Source: Mycobacterium sp. IDR2000157661 (lineage in GTDB: Bacteria > Actinomycetota > Actinomycetes > Mycobacteriales > Mycobacteriaceae). Taken from it: DNA of 64,000 bases. The stretch is from the NCBI RefSeq assembly GCF_022317005.1, contig NZ_CP081006.1, forward strand, positions 372,001 through 436,000, written 5' to 3'. Numbering within the stretch: position 1 is the first letter of the stretch; every line of letters begins with the position of its first letter. Positions 43,028-51,245 of the stretch are shown here, piece after piece. The notes below the pieces were generated by a model. That model ran no database searches, had not been told where the DNA came from, and saw nothing but the letters and a program-made list of their open reading frames with translations. The position numbers and the translations under genes are program-made.

Positions 43028-44188
43028 TCAGCCGGGAAGTGCCAGCCGGACGATCTTGCGCACCACCGTCGCGAACTGGCGCGGCAGCGAGCCCTTGTTG
43101 TAGGGGATGCCGTAACGCTCGCAGATCTCCTTGACCTCCTCGGAGATCTCGGCATGGCGGTGCGCCGGGATATCCGGGAACAGGTGGTGCTCGATCTGGA
43201 ACGACAGGTTGCCGCTGAGGATGTGAAACAGCTTCGCCGACTGGGGGCCCGCGAAGCGACGGGGAAATATCCCGGTCAGATTCGCCGAGCCGAGAACCTG
43301 ACGGAAGTACCACTGGCCGCGGGTCTCGGCCTTGGTCTCCTCGACGGTGAATTCCTGCACGTCGTCGGGGAAGTGGCCGCAGAAGATGATCATGTACGAC
43401 CACACGTTGCGCATCAGGTTGGCCGTGAGGTTGCCCGCGAGAACCCAGGGTGCGAACGGGCCGGCCAGCAACGGGAAGGCGACGTAGTCCTTGAGCGTCT
43501 GACGCTTGGTCTTGCGCCAGATACCCTCGAGGATCTCGCGCTTGTCGGCGATCGAGATCTCACCGGCGCGGATGCGTTCGGTCTCCAGTTCGTGCAGGGC
43601 GACGCCGTACTGGAACAGCACCATCAGCAGGAACGCATAGACGGGGTTGCCGAGGAAGTACGGGGTCCACTTCTGGTCCTTGCTCATCCGCAGGATGCCG
43701 TAGCCCACATCGCGGTCCATTCCCACGATGTTGGTGTAGGTGTGGTGCATGTAGTTGTGAGAATGGCGCCACTGGTCGGCCGGGCAGGCGGTGTCCCACT
43801 CGAACTTCTTGCCCGACAAGGCCGGATCACCGGTCCAGTCGTACTGCCCGTGCATGACGTTGTGGCCGATCTCCATGTTGTCGAGGATCTTCGAGAGTCC
43901 GAGCATCGAGGTGCCGGCGAGCCAGAACGGCGGGAAGATGCCACCGAAGAGCAGGGCCCGTCCGCCGATCTCCAGTCCGCGCTGCGCCTTGATGACGCGG
44001 CGGATGTAGGTGGTGTCGCGCTCACCGAGGTCGGCGACGATGCGATCCTTGAGCGCGTCGAGTTCGCGACCGAAGGCCTCGGCCTGCTCGGGGGTGAGGC
44101 TCACTTTCCGTCCGGCGACGGTCTTCTCGATGGTGCGCGGTTGCGCGGTCGCGGTTGTGGTTGTCATTGTGGTTGTGGTGACGGTCAT
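43028..44188 (-). CDS. desA3: Membrane acyl-CoA delta-9 desaturase DesA3
   Basis: 386 residues with AGGAG 9 nt before ATG 44188. Histidine boxes: GHNVMHGQ, HSHNYMHHTYTN and QIEHHLFP, with two pairs of membrane helices between. It introduces the delta-9 double bond into stearoyl-CoA with electrons from the partner reductase encoded 18 nt upstream. The N-terminus is an unusual Thr-rich stretch (TVTTTTMTTTTATA), with a second ATG inside it. The C-terminus ends LALPG; M. tuberculosis DesA3 is known to carry a degradation-promoting LAA end, not seen here. Confidence 0.95.
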   Translation of the reverse strand: MTVTTTTMTTTTATAQPRTIEKTVAGRKVSLTPEQAEAFGRELDALKDRIVADLGERDTTYIRRVIKAQRGLEIGGRALLFGGIFPPFWLAGTSMLGLSKILDNMEIGHNVMHGQYDWTGDPALSGKKFEWDTACPADQWRHSHNYMHHTYTNIVGMDRDVGYGILRMSKDQKWTPYFLGNPVYAFLLMVLFQYGVALHELETERIRAGEISIADKREILEGIWRKTKRQTLKDYVAFPLLAGPFAPWVLAGNLTANLMRNVWSYMIIFCGHFPDDVQEFTVEETKAETRGQWYFRQVLGSANLTGIFPRRFAGPQSAKLFHILSGNLSFQIEHHLFPDIPAHRHAEISEEVKEICERYGIPYNKGSLPRQFATVVRKIVRLALPG

Positions 44189-44206
44189 TTCGTGACTCCT
44201 TTTTCG

Positions 44207-45262
44207 TCAGAGGGCGATGTCGACGTCGCCGAGAGGCACGGACACGCAGATCTGCACGTCCTCCTCCTCGATGCTCGACACCGTGCCGCTGATCAGGTTC
44301 TTGACAGCGCCGCGGGTCTTGCGGCGAGTGCAGCTGTGGCAGATGCCCATTCGGCATCCGCTCTCGGGGGTGAGACCGGCCGCCTCGGCCTGGTCCAGCA
44401 GCGGGCGGCCGTCGTCGGCAACGGCGACGCTGCTGTCGGTGAAGGCCACCAGGCCGCCGGAGGTCTGCGCGGACGGCGCGAACGTCGGCGGGACGAAGCT
44501 CTCGTGGAGCGCGTCGGGGCAGTGCATGCGGACAGCTTCGATCAGTTCCACCGGGCCGCAGGCGAACACCGCGTCGGGCTCCGGCATGGCCTCGGCCAGG
44601 TGCGCGGCTCCGAAACGGCCTTCGAGATCGGTGCCTGCAGTGTCGCGCGTGTACCCGTGCAGGACACGCACACCGGTCATCCGGTCGAGTTCGGCCCGGT
44701 AGGTCGCCTCGTCCGCGGAGCGTGCGTAGTGGACGAAGGCGATCTCGCCGTCGAAGGCCTCGGCGCGCAGCGTGCGCAGCATCGACATGACCGGCGTGAT
44801 ACCGCTGCCGCCGGAGACGAACAGGATCCGGCGCGGCCGCACGGTCGGCATCACGAACTCGCCGCCCACGGAGTCCAGCCCGACGATCATGCCCGGGCGT
44901 GCGTGGTCGTTGAGGTACGGCGAGACGAGGCCGCCGTCGTGCCTGCCGATGGTCAGCTCGATGAGTCGAGCACCCTCGGCGTTGGCCGGAGAGTAGGGCC
45001 GGGTGCGCCGACGACCGTCGATCTCGACCGTGAGGTTGATGTGCTGGCCGGCCCGGTGACCGGTGAACGCCTGATTCGGTTCGAGGGTGAGGGTGACGCT
45101 GCGGGGCGTCTCGCGGCGCACCGCGACCACCTTCGCGCGAGGGTCCGCCTGGGTCCAGGTCGGGGTGACGAGCTCGGTGTACCGATCCACACCATGCGGC
45201 CCGGTGAGCAGGTCGACCAGCGGTGACTTGAGCACCCGCTGTGTCAAAGTTTGAGTGAACAT
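44207..45262 (-). CDS. Ferredoxin reductase/2Fe-2S electron donor for DesA3 (Rv3230c-type)
   Basis: 351 residues from ATG 45262. FAD-binding RTRPYSPAN, NAD-binding FVSGGSGITPVMSMLRTL, then a plant-type 2Fe-2S ferredoxin domain with GCRMGICHSCTRRKTRG. It feeds electrons from NADPH to the desaturase encoded next. The start codon lies inside one of the FabR-like operator sites (45254-45271), and TTGACG-N18-CATCGT lies immediately upstream, so repression would act at the transcription start. An upstream in-frame extension to 45325 would cross the promoter. Confidence 0.94.
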   Translation of the reverse strand: MFTQTLTQRVLKSPLVDLLTGPHGVDRYTELVTPTWTQADPRAKVVAVRRETPRSVTLTLEPNQAFTGHRAGQHINLTVEIDGRRRTRPYSPANAEGARLIELTIGRHDGGLVSPYLNDHARPGMIVGLDSVGGEFVMPTVRPRRILFVSGGSGITPVMSMLRTLRAEAFDGEIAFVHYARSADEATYRAELDRMTGVRVLHGYTRDTAGTDLEGRFGAAHLAEAMPEPDAVFACGPVELIEAVRMHCPDALHESFVPPTFAPSAQTSGGLVAFTDSSVAVADDGRPLLDQAEAAGLTPESGCRMGICHSCTRRKTRGAVKNLISGTVSSIEEEDVQICVSVPLGDVDIAL

Positions 45263-45271
45263 GTGTATACG
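45254..45271. promoter_or_regulatory. FabR/DesT-like operator 1, overlapping the reductase start codon
   Basis: AGTGAACA-TG-TGTATACG, an imperfect palindrome resembling FabR/DesT sites (AGYGNACA-N2-TGTNCRCT). It covers the ATG of the reductase gene. Confidence 0.6.
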
Positions 45272-45298
45272 ATGCGCGCCGAACGTTGGCATCGTCAA
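45269..45298 (-). promoter_or_regulatory. Candidate promoter of the reductase-desA3 operon
   Basis: Minus strand TTGACG (45293-45298), 18-nt spacer, CATCGT (45269-45274), 6 nt before the ATG. It overlaps operator 1 at its 3' end. Confidence 0.45.
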
Positions 45299-45332
45299 GG
45301 GTAAACGTCCTGTTTGTGGCGGCATTCACACT

Positions 45333-45350
45333 TGTGAACGTTCGTACGCT
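45333..45350. promoter_or_regulatory. FabR/DesT-like operator 2, mid-intergenic
   Basis: TGTGAACG-TT-CGTACGCT, sharing the half-site pattern GTGAAC and GTACGCT with operators 1 and 3. Confidence 0.6.
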
Positions 45351-45499
45351 CAACTCACGTCATAGCGTTTCGAAAGCGGCCGCATGGGGTAGGCGCCGTC
45401 TCCTGGAGGCGGCTTTGGCCATCGGGACATCGGTCCGATCGTCGTCGGCAGTGGTGGAGCCGGTTTCCGCCTTCGACACGCGCGGCGGGGCGGCGGCTG

Positions 45500-45517
45500 A
45501 GTAAACATCTGTACGCT
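45500..45517. promoter_or_regulatory. FabR/DesT-like operator 3, upstream of the TetR gene
   Basis: AGTAAACA-TC-TGTACGCT, the best palindrome of the three. It contains a TACGCT (45512-45517) that lies 6 nt before GTG 45524 and could be the regulator's own -10, implying autoregulation. Confidence 0.65.
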
Positions 45518-45523
45518 GACACT

Positions 45524-46213
45524 GTGGCCAGTGAACACATCCATCCGCGGGCCGCGCGATCGAGGAGTTCCGGAAGACCGCGGTCACGCTCTCGCGACGC
45601 CCTGACCCGCGAGGAACGCAAGGAAGCCACCCGTCGGGCAATCGTCGCGGCCGCGCTCAAACTCCTCGAGGATCGCAGTTTCTCGGCGCTCAGCCTGCGA
45701 GAGGTCACCCGCGAGGCCGGCATTGTGCCCGCTGCCTTCTATCGGCACTTCGATTCGATGGAGGCTCTCGGGCTGGTGCTCATCGACGAGTCGTTCCGCA
45801 GTCTGCGCGAGATGCTGCGCGGCGCACGCGCGGGCAAACTGGACCCCAAGCGCGTCATCGAATCGAGCGTCGACATCCTCATCGACGGCGTCAACGAACG
45901 TCGCGAGCATTGGCGTTTCATCGGCCGCGAGCGCTCCAGCGGGGTCACCGTCCTGCGTTATGCCATCCGCACCGAGATCCGGCTCATCACGTCCGAACTG
46001 GCGATCGACCTCGCTCGCTTCCCCGGGCTGAACACTTGGAGCGGTGAGGATCTCAACATTCTCGCAAGCCTGTTCGTCAACTCCATGATCGTCATCGCCG
46101 AGGCGATCGAGGACGCCCACGATCAGGCCGCGCTCGACGAGATCAAGCGGGTGGCCATCAAGCAGCTGCGGATGATCGTCGTCGGTGTCGCCGGCTGGCG
46201 CAGCACCGTCTGA
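45524..46213 (+). CDS. TetR-family regulator of the FabR/DesT type
   Basis: 229 residues from GTG 45524. After a basic N-terminal tail the DNA-binding domain reads ALKLLEDRSFSALSLREVTREAG and FYRHFDSMEALGLVLIDESF, closely matching E. coli FabR (SFASLSLREVAREAG, FYRHF, ELGL..VDES), and continues with FIGRERSSG as FabR has LLRERSG. FabR and DesT sense the unsaturated/saturated acyl ratio and repress unsaturated-lipid genes; DesT does so for a desaturase-reductase pair. This gene is divergent from exactly such a pair, with matching operators in between. Confidence 0.9.
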   Translation: MASEHIHPRAARSRSSGRPRSRSRDALTREERKEATRRAIVAAALKLLEDRSFSALSLREVTREAGIVPAAFYRHFDSMEALGLVLIDESFRSLREMLRGARAGKLDPKRVIESSVDILIDGVNERREHWRFIGRERSSGVTVLRYAIRTEIRLITSELAIDLARFPGLNTWSGEDLNILASLFVNSMIVIAEAIEDAHDQAALDEIKRVAIKQLRMIVVGVAGWRSTV

Positions 46214-46233
46214 GAAACCCGAGGGATTAGCGT

Positions 46234-47025
46234 GTGCGCATGTCGCACCTGCAGCTGCACTACCCACGCCCGGACATCGCCGTGCTCACCCTCAACCGGC
46301 CGGAGAAGCTCAACGCGCTGTCCTATGAGCTCGTCGAGGACCTGCACGCCGGGTTCGAAGGGATCGGCAGAAGCAACGACTGCCGCGCCGTGGTGCTCAC
46401 CGGGGCCGGTCGTGGTTTCTGTTCCGGGCTGGATCTGACCGACCCGGACCCGCACAAGGCCGGTGAGGGTACGGAGTTCCCTCGCTCGGGCATGCGCTGG
46501 CAGGAACGCATCGCCGATCTGACCGCGCGCATCCACCGCCTGCGCCAGCCGGTGATCGCTGCGGTCAACGGCGTCGCCTATGGCGGCGGCATGGGCATCG
46601 CGCTGGCATGTGACATCCGCATCGGCACGCCTGCCACGCGGTTCTGCACCCAGTTCATCAAGTTGGGTCTGGGCGGATGCGATATCGGCGTCAGCTATAC
46701 GCTGCCGAGGATCATCGGTGCAGGGCCGGCGTTCGACTTGATCCTCACCGCACGGGCCGTTGACGGCGACGAGGCGCTGCGCCTTGGCCTGGTATCCCGG
46801 CTGTCGGCGAACGAGGCGGTTGTCGATGACGCGCTGGCCATTGCCGAAACACTCTGTGGATACGGCAGGTTCGGCGTCGAATCCACCAAGCAGGTGCTCT
46901 GGGCGAACCTCGAAGCATCGAGCCTGGAGGCGGCCCTGCACCTGGAGAACCGCAGTCAGATCCTGGCCTCCACCAGCGGCGAGATGCGAGAGGCTAGCGA
47001 GGCGTTCCGCCGCCGTCCACGATGA
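46234..47025 (+). CDS. Crotonase-fold (enoyl-CoA hydratase/isomerase family) protein lacking the catalytic glutamates
   Basis: 263 residues from GTG 46234 (GAGGG 8 nt upstream; ATG 46240 also possible). Crotonase features: LNRPEKLNALS, GAGRGFCSGLDL and the oxyanion-hole region VNGVAYGGGMGIALACD. In rat enoyl-CoA hydratase the two catalytic Glu lie in GGGCE and in QPE; here the equivalents read GGGMG and TQF, so both are missing. It may act as an isomerase, a thioesterase-like or decarboxylase-like crotonase, or have another role. It converges with an SDR gene, overlapping by 32 bp. Confidence 0.88.
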   Translation: MRMSHLQLHYPRPDIAVLTLNRPEKLNALSYELVEDLHAGFEGIGRSNDCRAVVLTGAGRGFCSGLDLTDPDPHKAGEGTEFPRSGMRWQERIADLTARIHRLRQPVIAAVNGVAYGGGMGIALACDIRIGTPATRFCTQFIKLGLGGCDIGVSYTLPRIIGAGPAFDLILTARAVDGDEALRLGLVSRLSANEAVVDDALAIAETLCGYGRFGVESTKQVLWANLEASSLEAALHLENRSQILASTSGEMREASEAFRRRPR

Positions 47026-47764
47026 TCACCGTGCCCGTCATGTAGCTGCCCGCGTCGGATGCCAACAACAAAGCGGCGCCGACCATTTCGTCAACCGATG
47101 CCAGCCGCTTCATCAGCGTTCCCCCGACCATCGCGTCGATGGCCTCCTGCGGGTTCTTGCGCATCATGTCGGTATCGACCGGCCCGGGTGCGATGGCGTT
47201 GACACGAATGCCGCTCGGCGCGAACTCGGCGGCCATCGAGCGTGTGAACGACATCAGCGCCGCCTTACCCGAGGCATAGATCGACAGCGACGGCGCGAAG
47301 TTGAAGGCGCCGACCGAAACCATGTTGATCACCGCCGCGTTCGGGCTGTCCTTCAGATACGGCAGGGCGGCCTGCACGAGGAACACCGGTCCGCGCAGAT
47401 TGACGTCATAGGACTTGGTGAACGCGTCAGTGGTCATCTCTCCCATCGGTTGCGCCAACGCGTTCGCCGCGTTGTTCACCACGACGTCGACGCCACCGAA
47501 TTCGTCTGCGGTTCTGTGCACCAGCGCCTCGAGCGCCTCGACGTCGCCGAGATGAGTCGGCATACCGATGGCCTGGCCGCCGAGCCCGCATAGATGCTGT
47601 GCGGCTTGCTCGCACCCGTCGGACTTACGACTGGCCACCACGACGCGCGCCCCGGCGAGAACGAAACCCTCGGCCAACGCCAGGCCGATGCCCCTGGTGC
47701 CGCCCGTGACGATGACGGTGCGGTCGGTCATGTCGAAAAGGCGATCGAATGAAGTGCGGTCCAC
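46994..47764 (-). CDS. SDR family oxidoreductase
   Basis: 256 residues from GTG 47764, a start that fits the family leader DRTSFDRLFDMTDRTVIVTGG-type; a later in-frame ATG is 11 codons on. TGGTRGIG cofactor motif, VNNAANAL, MVSVGAF with the catalytic Ser, YASGK, and the ending GTVIIVDGGGTPR. Members with this leader often act on acyl-CoA or steroid-type substrates in mycobacteria. It starts 6 nt after the stop of what seems to be a gene remnant. Confidence 0.9.
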   Translation of the reverse strand: MDRTSFDRLFDMTDRTVIVTGGTRGIGLALAEGFVLAGARVVVASRKSDGCEQAAQHLCGLGGQAIGMPTHLGDVEALEALVHRTADEFGGVDVVVNNAANALAQPMGEMTTDAFTKSYDVNLRGPVFLVQAALPYLKDSPNAAVINMVSVGAFNFAPSLSIYASGKAALMSFTRSMAAEFAPSGIRVNAIAPGPVDTDMMRKNPQEAIDAMVGGTLMKRLASVDEMVGAALLLASDAGSYMTGTVIIVDGGGTPR

Positions 47765-47769
47765 GAGCG

Positions 47770-47841
47770 TCAGTCAAACAGATCGCGATGCTCGGCAACG
47801 AACCGCTCGGCGGTGTACGAAGCAGCGCGGCCATCGTGGCG
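47770..47841 (-). pseudogene. Possible C-terminal gene remnant
   Basis: The last 23 or so codons before a TGA at 47770 read GRAASYTAERFVAEHRDLFD, which looks like a genuine protein C-terminus. Upstream the frame turns to shadow-like Arg/His-rich sequence. With the SDR start 6 nt downstream in the usual operon spacing, this looks like the tail of a deleted gene. Low certainty. Confidence 0.3.
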
Positions 47842-47876
47842 ATATGCACCACCCGCACGGTGACGGGTACACGGCG

Positions 47877-48266
47877 CTAGTCGGCCAGCGCCCAGGTCGA
47901 GGTGGCGATGAGATCTCCACGTTCCAGCGCGTCGACGCGGTGCTGATGGATCTTGAGGTACTCCTCGTCGGTCACCATCGCCGTGAACGCGGCCGGTGAC
48001 GGATACTCGACGATGAGAATGGCGTCCCACCATGGCCGTTCGCCGTCACCGACGACCTGGTCCGGAGCTGCGCCCGCGTACCGCACGGTGCCGCCCACAC
48101 GCTGCAGGTGCGGGCCCGCGGCCTGCATGTAACGCCGGTAGTCCCGTTCACCGCCGTCACGAAACTTCAGCAGGTTGACCATCACCACCGGTTCGTCCGG
48201 CGGCCGCGCCGCGAGTGCCTCGAACTGCTCGGGCGTCGGTTCCAGAGCGCTCAACCTCAAATGCAC
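47877..48266 (-). CDS. DUF1330-type dimeric alpha-beta barrel protein
   Basis: About 129 residues from GTG 48266, a start picked for the family-like opening HLRLSALEPTPEQFEALA. Core: PVVMVNLLKFRDGGERDYRRYMQAAGPHL and WDAILIVEYPSPAAFTAMV, the DUF1330 / stress-responsive barrel pattern. No enzymatic function is established. It overlaps the polyproline gene's 3' end by 10 bp on the same strand. Confidence 0.75.
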   Translation of the reverse strand: MHLRLSALEPTPEQFEALAARPPDEPVVMVNLLKFRDGGERDYRRYMQAAGPHLQRVGGTVRYAGAAPDQVVGDGERPWWDAILIVEYPSPAAFTAMVTDEEYLKIHQHRVDALERGDLIATSTWALAD

Positions 48267-48592
48267 CCGCTGACGCTGACGCGCCGGCCGACGCTGGCAC
48301 ACACGTCGACGTTAGGCGCAGGCGGCACGTACACCGGCGGGGGCGGTGGCGGTGGTGGAGGCGGGGGTGGGGGTGGCGGCGCTCCCGGTGGTGGTGGCGG
48401 CGGAGGAGGAGGCGGCGGGGGTGGCGGCGGAGGGAGCTGATTCAAGTACGAGAGCGGGTCGGCGCATCCGGTGACGTCGACGTGTCTTCCACCGACCGAT
48501 CCACACAGCGTCGCGTCCGCATCCGGTGCGCTGACGGTCACCAGACCGCCGGCGAAGAGCAGCGCGGCCGCGCACAGGCCAATCTTGCGCAC
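48257..48592 (-). CDS. Secreted polyproline protein with duplicated Cys-bounded motif
   Basis: 111 residues from GTG 48592 with AGGAGG 4 nt upstream. A signal peptide (VRKIGLCAAALLFAGGLVTV to about ADA) is followed by LCGSVGGRHVDVTGC, then a run of 16 and another of 15 prolines separated by Gly-Ala, and finally VCASVGRRVSVSGC at the very C-terminus. The two Cys-bounded segments are clearly homologous (C-x-SVG-x-R-x-V-x-GC). It looks like two small disulfide modules joined by a rigid spacer crossing the cell wall. I do not know its function. Confidence 0.8.
   Translation of the reverse strand: MRKIGLCAAALLFAGGLVTVSAPDADATLCGSVGGRHVDVTGCADPLSYLNQLPPPPPPPPPPPPPPPPGAPPPPPPPPPPPPPPPVYVPPAPNVDVCASVGRRVSVSGCI
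48330..48436 (+). repeat. Low-complexity GGN tract (proline codons on the minus strand)
   Basis: About 105 nt of GGC/GGT/GGG/GGA triplets on the plus strand, interrupted once by GCTCCC. It encodes the polyproline spacer of the gene on the minus strand and is liable to length variation and G-rich secondary structure. Confidence 0.9.
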
Positions 48593-49119
48593 ATGTCCTC
48601 CTTCGAAAACGACCCGCATCGAGGTCGCCGGTCCGATTGTCGCAGCCCGTCGCCGCGCGGGAGGCTGAACCGTTCAGGCATTCGTAACGAAGCCGGTCCA
48701 AGCGTCGATGTGTCGAGCGATGCCTCTGCCGGTCCAGCTCTGTCTCGACTCCGTCCAATGTTTGCCAGCGACGAACGTTTCGGGCCCTTATCGGGCGCTG
48801 GTGACGGGTGGGCCATAGCTATGCGAACCACTCGGCCCGTGCGTGGCATGCGACGCATTCAGATGCTAGGCTCGGTTCCGCTTGACTCACTTAAACCTAG
48901 AATTGCCAACGCAAATGCTCATTCACCAGATAGAGACAGCTGGCTCGGTACCCGCACCGGGGAAGGACACCAAACGCCGTCTCGACATCGAGTCAAGAGT
49001 GCTGGGGAGATGCAGGACGCCCCCGAGTAGATGTCAGTAATCCGAATTTGCTAGGCGGTCTCGGCGTATGTCGGGTATCCGCGACCGTCGCTGTTTTCTT
49101 ATTCCATGGGGGAGCCTCG
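48593..49119 (+). other. Intergenic region upstream of the GH2 gene
   Basis: About 527 nt between divergent genes. I see no plausible coding frame, hairpin terminator or RNA gene. It should contain promoters for both flanking genes; its GC content is lower than the average, especially around 48850-49080. Confidence 0.5.
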
Positions 49120-51111
49120 ATGTCCGCTTGCGCCGAAGGACCACGACGCGCACGCACCAGCCGCCGACCGAACGGCCGTCGCGGCCGACTCCGCCGCTCA
49201 GTGACCGTGACCGCCGCCCTGCTGGCCGCTCTGACCATGGTCAACAGCCCCGCTCATGCCGCCGAGGCTTGGCAGCGGCAGCGCCCACCCTTGTCGACGC
49301 CATGGACACACCTGGTCGGACCGAACAACGCACTGCCCGAATACCCACGTCCTCAGATGGCGCGTCAACGGTGGCTGAACCTCAACGGCGTGTGGGCCTA
49401 CACCGGCCGTTCACACGGGAACGTGCGGCCCGAACCTCCCCCGTTGAGCGCGTACGACGAGAAGATCCTGGTCCCCTACCCCACCGAGTCGGCGCTGTCA
49501 GGCATTCAGCGTCACGACGAGCAGATGTGGTACCGCAAGACCTTCGAGGTCCCGGGAACTTGGCGCGGGCAACGGGTCCTGTTGCACTTCGGCGCCGTCG
49601 ACCAGATCGCCACCGTGTGGGTGAACAACCGGCAGGTCGCTCACCACGAAGGCGGATACACCGCTTTCAGCGCCGACATCACCGAGGCGCTGCGCTGGTC
49701 CGGCCGGCAGGACATCGCGGTGCGGGTGGAAGACCGCAACGAGAACCACCCCTTCGCCCTCGGCAAGCAACGCAGCGATCCCAGTGGCCTCTTCTACACC
49801 GGCGCCTCGGGGATCTGGCAGACGGTGTGGATGGAACCGGTGCGCGCCACCCACATCCACAAGCTCGACATCACCCCAGACCTGACCGGTTTCACCGTCA
49901 AGCCACGCGTGACCGGCGAGGCCGAGGTCGCCGACGTCGTGGTTTCGGCGCCCGGCGGCGCGATCGTGTCCCGCGTATCCGGGAAACCGGGTGAGCCGTT
50001 ACGGGTGCCCGTACCGAAGCCCCGGCTGTGGACACCGGAGGATCCTCATCTCTACGACCTGACGGTGCGACTGGTCGGTGCGTCGGGCAAGGTCGTCGAC
50101 GAGGTGGAAAGCTATGGCGGCCTTCGTACCATCAGCACGGTCAGGGATCCGCAAGGTAGGCCGCGAATCGCTCTGAACAACAACATCACTTTCCTGCACG
50201 GCCCCCTGGACCAGGGCTACTGGCCGGACGGTATCTACACCGCACCCACCGACGACGCACTGCGCTTCGACCTCGAGCGCATCAAGGCTCTCGGCATGAA
50301 CTTCGTGCGCAAGCATGCGAAGGTCGAGCCCGCCCGTTGGTACTACTGGGCCGACCGGCTGGGACTGCTGGTGTGGCAGGACATGCCGTCGCTGAATGTG
50401 TCGCTCGACAACCCGATCGGCCCCGCCCCCGATCCGGTGCCGCAAGCGAAAGCCAACTTCGAGCGCGAGCTCGTCGCGATGATCGACCAATTACGCAGCG
50501 TCACTTCGGTCGTCGGCTGGGTGCCGTTCAACGAGGGTTGGGGCGAATTCGACACGGCCAGGATCGCTCAGCTGGCCAAGCGGATCGATCCGACGCGGAT
50601 GGTGAACGCCAACAGCGGCGTGAACTGCTGCAAGTCGCGACCGGACAGCAGAGCCGGTGACGTCTACGACGACCACACCTACGTCGGTCCCGGAAGCCCT
50701 GTGCTACTCAACAATCCAGCCACCCCGCAGGACGATCGACTGATGCTCGGCGACCGGCCCATCCCGCTGGAGCAGCGCGTCGTGGTCGACGGTGAGTACG
50801 GTGGCCTCGGGCTTGTGCTCGACGGCAATGCATGGCCGGGACGGCCGCAGGCTTATGAGATGACCGACAGCCGCGCCCGGCTGACCGAACGCTACATCGA
50901 GGTCAGCCGGGCCCTCGAAGAGGCGGTCCGCCGCGGTGGCCTGTCCGGTGCCGTCTACACCCAGACCACCGACGTCGAGAACGAGGTCAACGGATTTCTC
51001 AGCTATGACCGTTGGCTGGTCAAGGTGATGCTGCGACCCGTCGCCGACCGAAACCGCGCGGTGATCGCCGCGGGGGCGCGACTGGATCACGGGCCGGACC
51101 GGCGCGACTAG
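49120..51111 (+). CDS. Secreted glycoside hydrolase family 2 enzyme
   Basis: 663 residues from ATG 49120 with GGGGGAG upstream. A long basic leader and hydrophobic segment (SVTVTAALLAALTMV) end at AHAAEA, a secretion signal. GH2 layout: sugar-binding domain (WLNLNGVWAYTG, MWYRKTFEVPGTWRGQRVLLHFGAVD), Ig-like domain, and TIM barrel with acid/base Glu in VPFNEGWGEF and nucleophile Glu in VVDGEYGG. Substrate may be a beta-galactoside, glucuronide or mannoside; it resembles the short GH2 forms without C-terminal domains. It precedes the giant surface protein on the same strand. Confidence 0.9.
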   Translation: MSACAEGPRRARTSRRPNGRRGRLRRSVTVTAALLAALTMVNSPAHAAEAWQRQRPPLSTPWTHLVGPNNALPEYPRPQMARQRWLNLNGVWAYTGRSHGNVRPEPPPLSAYDEKILVPYPTESALSGIQRHDEQMWYRKTFEVPGTWRGQRVLLHFGAVDQIATVWVNNRQVAHHEGGYTAFSADITEALRWSGRQDIAVRVEDRNENHPFALGKQRSDPSGLFYTGASGIWQTVWMEPVRATHIHKLDITPDLTGFTVKPRVTGEAEVADVVVSAPGGAIVSRVSGKPGEPLRVPVPKPRLWTPEDPHLYDLTVRLVGASGKVVDEVESYGGLRTISTVRDPQGRPRIALNNNITFLHGPLDQGYWPDGIYTAPTDDALRFDLERIKALGMNFVRKHAKVEPARWYYWADRLGLLVWQDMPSLNVSLDNPIGPAPDPVPQAKANFERELVAMIDQLRSVTSVVGWVPFNEGWGEFDTARIAQLAKRIDPTRMVNANSGVNCCKSRPDSRAGDVYDDHTYVGPGSPVLLNNPATPQDDRLMLGDRPIPLEQRVVVDGEYGGLGLVLDGNAWPGRPQAYEMTDSRARLTERYIEVSRALEEAVRRGGLSGAVYTQTTDVENEVNGFLSYDRWLVKVMLRPVADRNRAVIAAGARLDHGPDRRD

Positions 51112-51245
51112 GCGGCTTCTCGCGCCTACCCCCTATGAATACAAAGCTAGGGTTTTCCCTGATTCCTCCGGGACTGCTGGGCCATACGTTTGCGGTGCGG
51201 CGCATCCTGCGTCGTTGAGGTCTTCTCCTTGCGAAGGGTGCCGTC

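Noticed and set aside
48330..48436. GGN tract considered as minisatellite or CRISPR-like repeat
   Set aside because: No spacers or fixed unit; it is explained by proline codons of the secreted protein.
49048..49119. Earlier start for the GH2 gene
   Set aside because: The extra 24 residues include a hydrophobic run not needed for secretion, whereas ATG 49120 has GGGGGAG upstream and a proper signal peptide.
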